Shown here one piece after another: positions 58,312 to 64,000 of a stretch of 64,000 nucleotides of DNA. Position 1 is the stretch's first letter. The number at the start of each line of letters is the position of its first letter. The position numbers and the translations under genes are program-made. The DNA lies in assembly GCF_030944405.1 (NCBI RefSeq), contig NZ_CP132339.1, forward strand, positions 1,674,001 through 1,738,000. Direction: 5' to 3'. Origin of the DNA: Janthinobacterium sp. J1-1 (GTDB taxonomy: Bacteria; Pseudomonadota; Gammaproteobacteria; Burkholderiales; Burkholderiaceae_D). The notes beneath the pieces were generated by a model that made no database searches, had not been told where the DNA came from, and saw nothing but the letters and a program-made list of their open reading frames with translations.

Positions 58312-58335
58312 AAAACCGGGATTATCCCGGTTTTT
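58312..58335 (-). terminator. Intrinsic terminator after yjgA
   Basis: AAAACCGGGA-TTA-TCCCGGTTTT is a perfect 10 bp inverted repeat with A and T flanks, so it can act on both strands. On the minus strand it ends the yjgA transcript before mog. Confidence 0.85.
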
Positions 58336-58360
58336 GTGCTGTGCCGGGGACAGGCCCGGC

Positions 58361-58960
58361 TTATTCGTCTTCTTCGGCGTCGACGCCGTCTTCATCCGCA
58401 TCATCCTTGCCGCCATTGTTCTTCTTGGCGATCTGTTTCAGGATCTGGAAGATTTCGCGGTAGGCTTTCGGCGGCTTGTTCTCGGCCTGCTCCTTGCGGG
58501 CATTGCGGATCAGGGTGCGCAGGTGCTGCACGTCGAGTTCCGGGTTTTCCGACAGCAAGACGGTCAGCGCCTTGTCGTCCGTCAGCAGCTTGTCGCGGCG
58601 GCGTTCCATCGCGTGCATGGCGGCCGTGTCGGCTTTCGACAAGCCTTTCCAGCTGTCGATGGTGCGCTGGATGGCGGCGACTTCGTCCTCGTCGAGGGTG
58701 CGCATTTTCTTGCCGACATATTGCAGCTGGCGGCGGCGGCCTTCGTGATCCTTGATCAGCTGGCATTCGAGGATGGCGTCGCGCACGTCTTCCGGCATCG
58801 GAACGCGCTTGACGCGGTCGCGTGCTTCATTGACTAATTCTTCGCCCAGCTTTTGCAGGACGGTCATCTGGCGCTTGAGTTCCGACTTCGAAGGACGTTC
58901 ATATTCCTGTTCGAATTCGGACGATTGGAAGCCGCAAGCTCCCCGGTTTGGATTTGGCAT
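58361..58960 (-). CDS. darP: Ribosome-associated protein DarP/YjgA (DUF615)
   Basis: 199 residues, helical. EYERPSKSELKRQMTVLQKLGEEL and ECQLIKDHEGRRRQLQYVGKKMR are the family signatures. In E. coli it binds late 50S assembly intermediates. The C-terminus is very acidic (DDADEDGVDAEEDE). Divergent from pmbA. Confidence 0.93.
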   Translation of the reverse strand: MPNPNRGACGFQSSEFEQEYERPSKSELKRQMTVLQKLGEELVNEARDRVKRVPMPEDVRDAILECQLIKDHEGRRRQLQYVGKKMRTLDEDEVAAIQRTIDSWKGLSKADTAAMHAMERRRDKLLTDDKALTVLLSENPELDVQHLRTLIRNARKEQAENKPPKAYREIFQILKQIAKKNNGGKDDADEDGVDAEEDE

Positions 58961-59052
58961 GATAAGGCGGGATTGGCCGCGTAGGCCGCACCTGTAAACT
59001 GTAAACGACTGCTATCATAACCTTTTTAGGGCCTTTCCGAAGAAAACAGCAC

Positions 59053-60405
59053 ATGAACGAGTCCGTATTTACCCATACTCAAGAGCAACTGCAGCAACTT
59101 GCCCGTGATGTGTTGTCTTTTGCGCGCGCGGCGGGAGGCAGCGACGCGGCGGTCGAAGTCAGCGAAGGTGGCGGCCTGTCCGTGTCTGTACGAAAAGGCA
59201 AGATCGAAACCATCGAGCAGAACCGCGACAAGGGCATGGGCGTGACCGTGTTTGTCGGCAAGAAACGCGGCAATGCCAGCACTTCCGATTTCTCGCCGGC
59301 AGCCCTGCGCGCCACGGTGGACGCGGCCTACAATATCGCCCGCTTCACGGCCGAGGACGATTGCGCCGGCCTGGCCGATGCCGACATGCTGGAGCTGTCA
59401 CCGCGCGATCTGCAGCTGTTTTACCCGTGGTTGATTTCCACCGAGGAAGCCGTGGTACTGGCGCAGCGCGCCGAAGCGGCCGCGTTTGCCGTCGATGCGC
59501 GCATCAGCAACAGCGAAGGCGCCAGCGTGCACGTGCAGCAATCGCACTTTGTGTCGGCCAACTCGCGCGGCTTTATCGGCGGCTATCCGTTCTCGCGCCA
59601 CACTTTATCTGTGGCGCCGATCGCCGGCAAGGGCGCCAAGATGCAGCGCGACGACTGGTATTCCTCGGTGCGCGATGCCGCCAAAATGTCGAGTCCCGAA
59701 GCCATCGGCCGCTACGCCGCCGAGCGCGCGCTGTCGCGCCTGAACGCGCGCAAACTCGGCACGCGCACCTGCCCGGTGCTGTTCGAGGCGCCGCTGGCGG
59801 CCGGCCTGCTGGGTACTTATGTGCAAGCGACCTCGGGCGGCGCGCTGTACCGCCAGTCGACTTTCCTCAACGATTCCCTCGGTACGCAAGTATTGCCCGA
59901 TCACGTGCAGATCTTTGAAGACCCGCACGTGATCGGCGGCGTCGGTTCGGCGCCGTTCGACGAGGAAGGCGTGAGAACCGTCAGCCGCGACGTCGTCAAG
60001 GATGGCGTGGTGCAAGGTTATTTCCTGTCGACCTATACGGCGCGCAAGCTGGGCATGCAGACCACCGGCAACGCGGGCGGCTCGCACAATCTGTACATGA
60101 GCTCCAGCCTGACATCACCCGGCGACGATTTTGTCGCCATGCTGAAAAAGCTCGGCACGGGCCTGCTGGTGACGGAACTGATGGGGCAGGGCACGAATTA
60201 CGTGACGGGCGACTATTCGCGCGGCGCCTCCGGCTTCTGGGTCGAAAACGGCGTGATCCAGTACCCGGTGGAGGAGATCACGATTGCCGGCAACATGAAG
60301 GACATGCTGCGCCATATCGTCGCCATCGGCGCCGACGTGCTGCGGCGGGGCACCAAGGAGACGGGGTCCATCCTGATCGAGAGCATGGTGGTGGCGGGCG
60401 GCTGA
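59053..60405 (+). CDS. pmbA: Metalloprotease PmbA/TldE
   Basis: 450 residues of the TldD/PmbA family. Segments include VEVSEGGGLSVSVRKGKIETIEQNRDKGMGVTVF-type N-terminal strands, GIG-like FIGGYPFSRHTLSV and the C-terminal GDYSRGASGFWVENGVIQYPVEEITIAGNM. With TldD it degrades or matures peptides such as microcins and antitoxins. TldD is not in the window. Typical length. Confidence 0.95.
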   Translation: MNESVFTHTQEQLQQLARDVLSFARAAGGSDAAVEVSEGGGLSVSVRKGKIETIEQNRDKGMGVTVFVGKKRGNASTSDFSPAALRATVDAAYNIARFTAEDDCAGLADADMLELSPRDLQLFYPWLISTEEAVVLAQRAEAAAFAVDARISNSEGASVHVQQSHFVSANSRGFIGGYPFSRHTLSVAPIAGKGAKMQRDDWYSSVRDAAKMSSPEAIGRYAAERALSRLNARKLGTRTCPVLFEAPLAAGLLGTYVQATSGGALYRQSTFLNDSLGTQVLPDHVQIFEDPHVIGGVGSAPFDEEGVRTVSRDVVKDGVVQGYFLSTYTARKLGMQTTGNAGGSHNLYMSSSLTSPGDDFVAMLKKLGTGLLVTELMGQGTNYVTGDYSRGASGFWVENGVIQYPVEEITIAGNMKDMLRHIVAIGADVLRRGTKETGSILIESMVVAGG

Positions 60406-60426
60406 GGCAGCGCCGTCGTCGACTCC

Positions 60427-60451
60427 AAGGCGCCGCTGGCGCCTTTTTTTT
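60427..60451 (+). terminator. Intrinsic terminator after pmbA
   Basis: AAGGCGCC-GCT-GGCGCCTT followed by further T (eight in a row). It lies 22 nt past the pmbA stop. Confidence 0.88.
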
Positions 60452-60626
60452 CGTGCGGGCAGGTCATACGGCGGACATATTCGCTTCGTATGATGTCGCT
60501 GCTTCACATTAATGGCGAGTTAGATGCTTTTAATGTAAGTAAGCCGAACTTCGTGATATTTCATGCAAGATGAAAGTCTGCAGCATCGCGTCGTTGTCTC
60601 AGCCAACCTGCATAGTGATACTTTCC

Positions 60627-63038
<2,412 letters not shown>

Positions 63039-63053
63039 GGGGCGATGGTGAAG

Positions 63054-64000
63054 ATGAATCCACAACGCCGGGCGCTGCTGCGCGCCGGTTCCCTGGCGGC
63101 GGCGCTGCCGCTGGCGGTGGATGCGGCCTCGGCAGCGTCCGCGGCCTTGCCGCCGCCCCTGCCGCCGGTGCCGGCTGGCGCCACGCCGGACAGCCTGGCC
63201 GGCAACCAGGCCTACTGGCAGGCGGTGGCCGCCCAGTACGACAGCACCGATGCGGTGCTGCAGCTCGATAACGCTTTCTGGGGTTCGATGGCCAGGCCGG
63301 TGCTGGCCCATTACGAGCAGCAACTGGCCATGGTCAACCGCGACAACGCCTGGTATGCGCGCATGCGCTTTCCGGCCGACTTCGAGGCGGCCCGCGCGGC
63401 GGCGGCCAGGGCGCTGGGCGTGGCGGTCGATGAGATCGTGCTGACGCGCGGCGCCACGGAAGCGCTGCAGGTCCTGATCGCCGGCTATAACCGCCTGCAA
63501 CCGGGCGACACGGTGCTGCATGCCGATATCGACTACGACAATATGATCACCGTCACGCGCTGGCTGCAGCAGCGGCGCGGCGCCGAGGTGGTGGCGATCG
63601 CCATGCCGGAACCATTTACGCACGACAATGTCATCGATGCGTATGCGCAGGCGATGGCGCGCCACCCGAAGCTCAAACTGATGCTGCTCACGCATGTGAA
63701 CCACCGCAACGGCATGGTCTTGCCGGTGGCCGAGATCAGCCGCATGGCGCGCGAACGGGGCATCGATGTGATCGTCGATACGGCGCACGGCTTCGGCCAG
63801 CTGGACATGACGATCCCCGACCTGCAGGCGGACTTTGTCGGCATCAACCTGCACAAGTGGATAGGCGCGCCGGTGGGCGTGGGCGCCGCCTACATCAAAC
63901 GGGGCAGGGTGGCCGATATCGATCCCTGGCTGGGCGAAAAGATGGGCGACGATATCCGCTCGCGCGTGCACACGGGCACGGTCAATTTCGCGGCCTACCT
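63054..64000 (+). CDS. Tat-exported class V aminotransferase-fold PLP enzyme (cut by window end)
   Basis: At least 315 residues, open to the window edge. The N-terminus QRRALLRAGSLAAALPLA is a Tat-type signal. The class V fold shows LTRGATEALQVLI (phosphate loop), DTAHGFGQLD and INLHKWIGAPVG with the PLP lysine near residue 268. It resembles isopenicillin-N-epimerase/EgtE-type proteins. Export of a folded PLP enzyme, right behind a TonB receptor, suggests periplasmic processing of the imported compound (inference). An in-frame ATG at 63045 is an alternative start. Confidence 0.85.
   Translation, partial: MNPQRRALLRAGSLAAALPLAVDAASAASAALPPPLPPVPAGATPDSLAGNQAYWQAVAAQYDSTDAVLQLDNAFWGSMARPVLAHYEQQLAMVNRDNAWYARMRFPADFEAARAAAARALGVAVDEIVLTRGATEALQVLIAGYNRLQPGDTVLHADIDYDNMITVTRWLQQRRGAEVVAIAMPEPFTHDNVIDAYAQAMARHPKLKLMLLTHVNHRNGMVLPVAEISRMARERGIDVIVDTAHGFGQLDMTIPDLQADFVGINLHKWIGAPVGVGAAYIKRGRVADIDPWLGEKMGDDIRSRVHTGTVNFAAY

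Overview
The window looks like a chromosome segment of a GC-rich betaproteobacterium of the Oxalobacteraceae (Janthinobacterium, Massilia or Duganella type). Supporting signs are the protein repertoire (a DUF2863 protein, a Burkholderiales-type trimeric porin, YjgA/DarP, a HutF/HutG histidine pathway), about 65% GC over most of the sequence, and dense codirectional operons with ATGA or GTGA overlaps. The placement is inferred from protein content, not from a database search. I saw no rRNA, tRNA, insertion sequence, prophage or CRISPR array.

Layout. 0-6 kb, minus strand: rho (3' end cut by the window edge), trxA, a receiver protein and a large hybrid histidine kinase. 6-10.5 kb: the histidine-utilisation repressor hutC (minus), then ada, a 2OG-Fe(II) oxygenase and an MscS-type channel (plus). 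10.4-14.7 kb, minus strand: a lower-GC accessory island with one HExxH metallopeptidase of toxin type followed by six tandem paralogous genes for exported proteins with four cysteines. 14.8-26.1 kb, plus strand: an acetyltransferase, an exported amidohydrolase, then hutU-H-G-F-D-I and a fused substrate-binding/permease ABC protein, behind a promoter whose spacer holds a HutC-like operator. 26.1-30.7 kb: small genes, a repeat element, a transporter, a DNA glycosylase and a probable TumE/TumA toxin-antitoxin pair. 30.9-42.2 kb, plus strand: a complete pectin/galacturonate unit (uxaC, uxaA, uxaB, exuT-like, porin, GH28 polygalacturonase, kdgK, GntR regulator). 42.3-51 kb: two chemoreceptors, a separate exported cache protein, a MocR regulator, a DUF2863 protein, an HDOD protein and 3-methyladenine glycosylase. 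51.2-64 kb: a KamA-type radical SAM protein with a transporter, an FAH-family hydrolase, a CMD-like protein, an exported trypsin-like protease, esterase, mog, yjgA, pmbA, a TonB-dependent receptor and a Tat-exported class V aminotransferase cut by the window end.

How the genes work together. The hut genes convert histidine through urocanate, imidazolonepropionate, formiminoglutamate and formylglutamate to glutamate. HutC lies about 10 kb away on the opposite strand. The galacturonate unit takes polygalacturonate at the cell surface (GH28 lipoprotein), moves monomers in (porin, MFS), and isomerises, reduces, dehydrates and phosphorylates them to KDPG; the aldolase is not in the window.

The most interesting candidate is the 10.4-14.7 kb island. 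I read it as an orphan polymorphic-toxin (probably type VI secretion) effector whose C-terminal metallopeptidase half has much lower GC than its N-terminal half, with a six-member array of candidate periplasmic immunity proteins. The first immunity gene begins inside the effector gene, and the array shows recent sequence exchange between copies.
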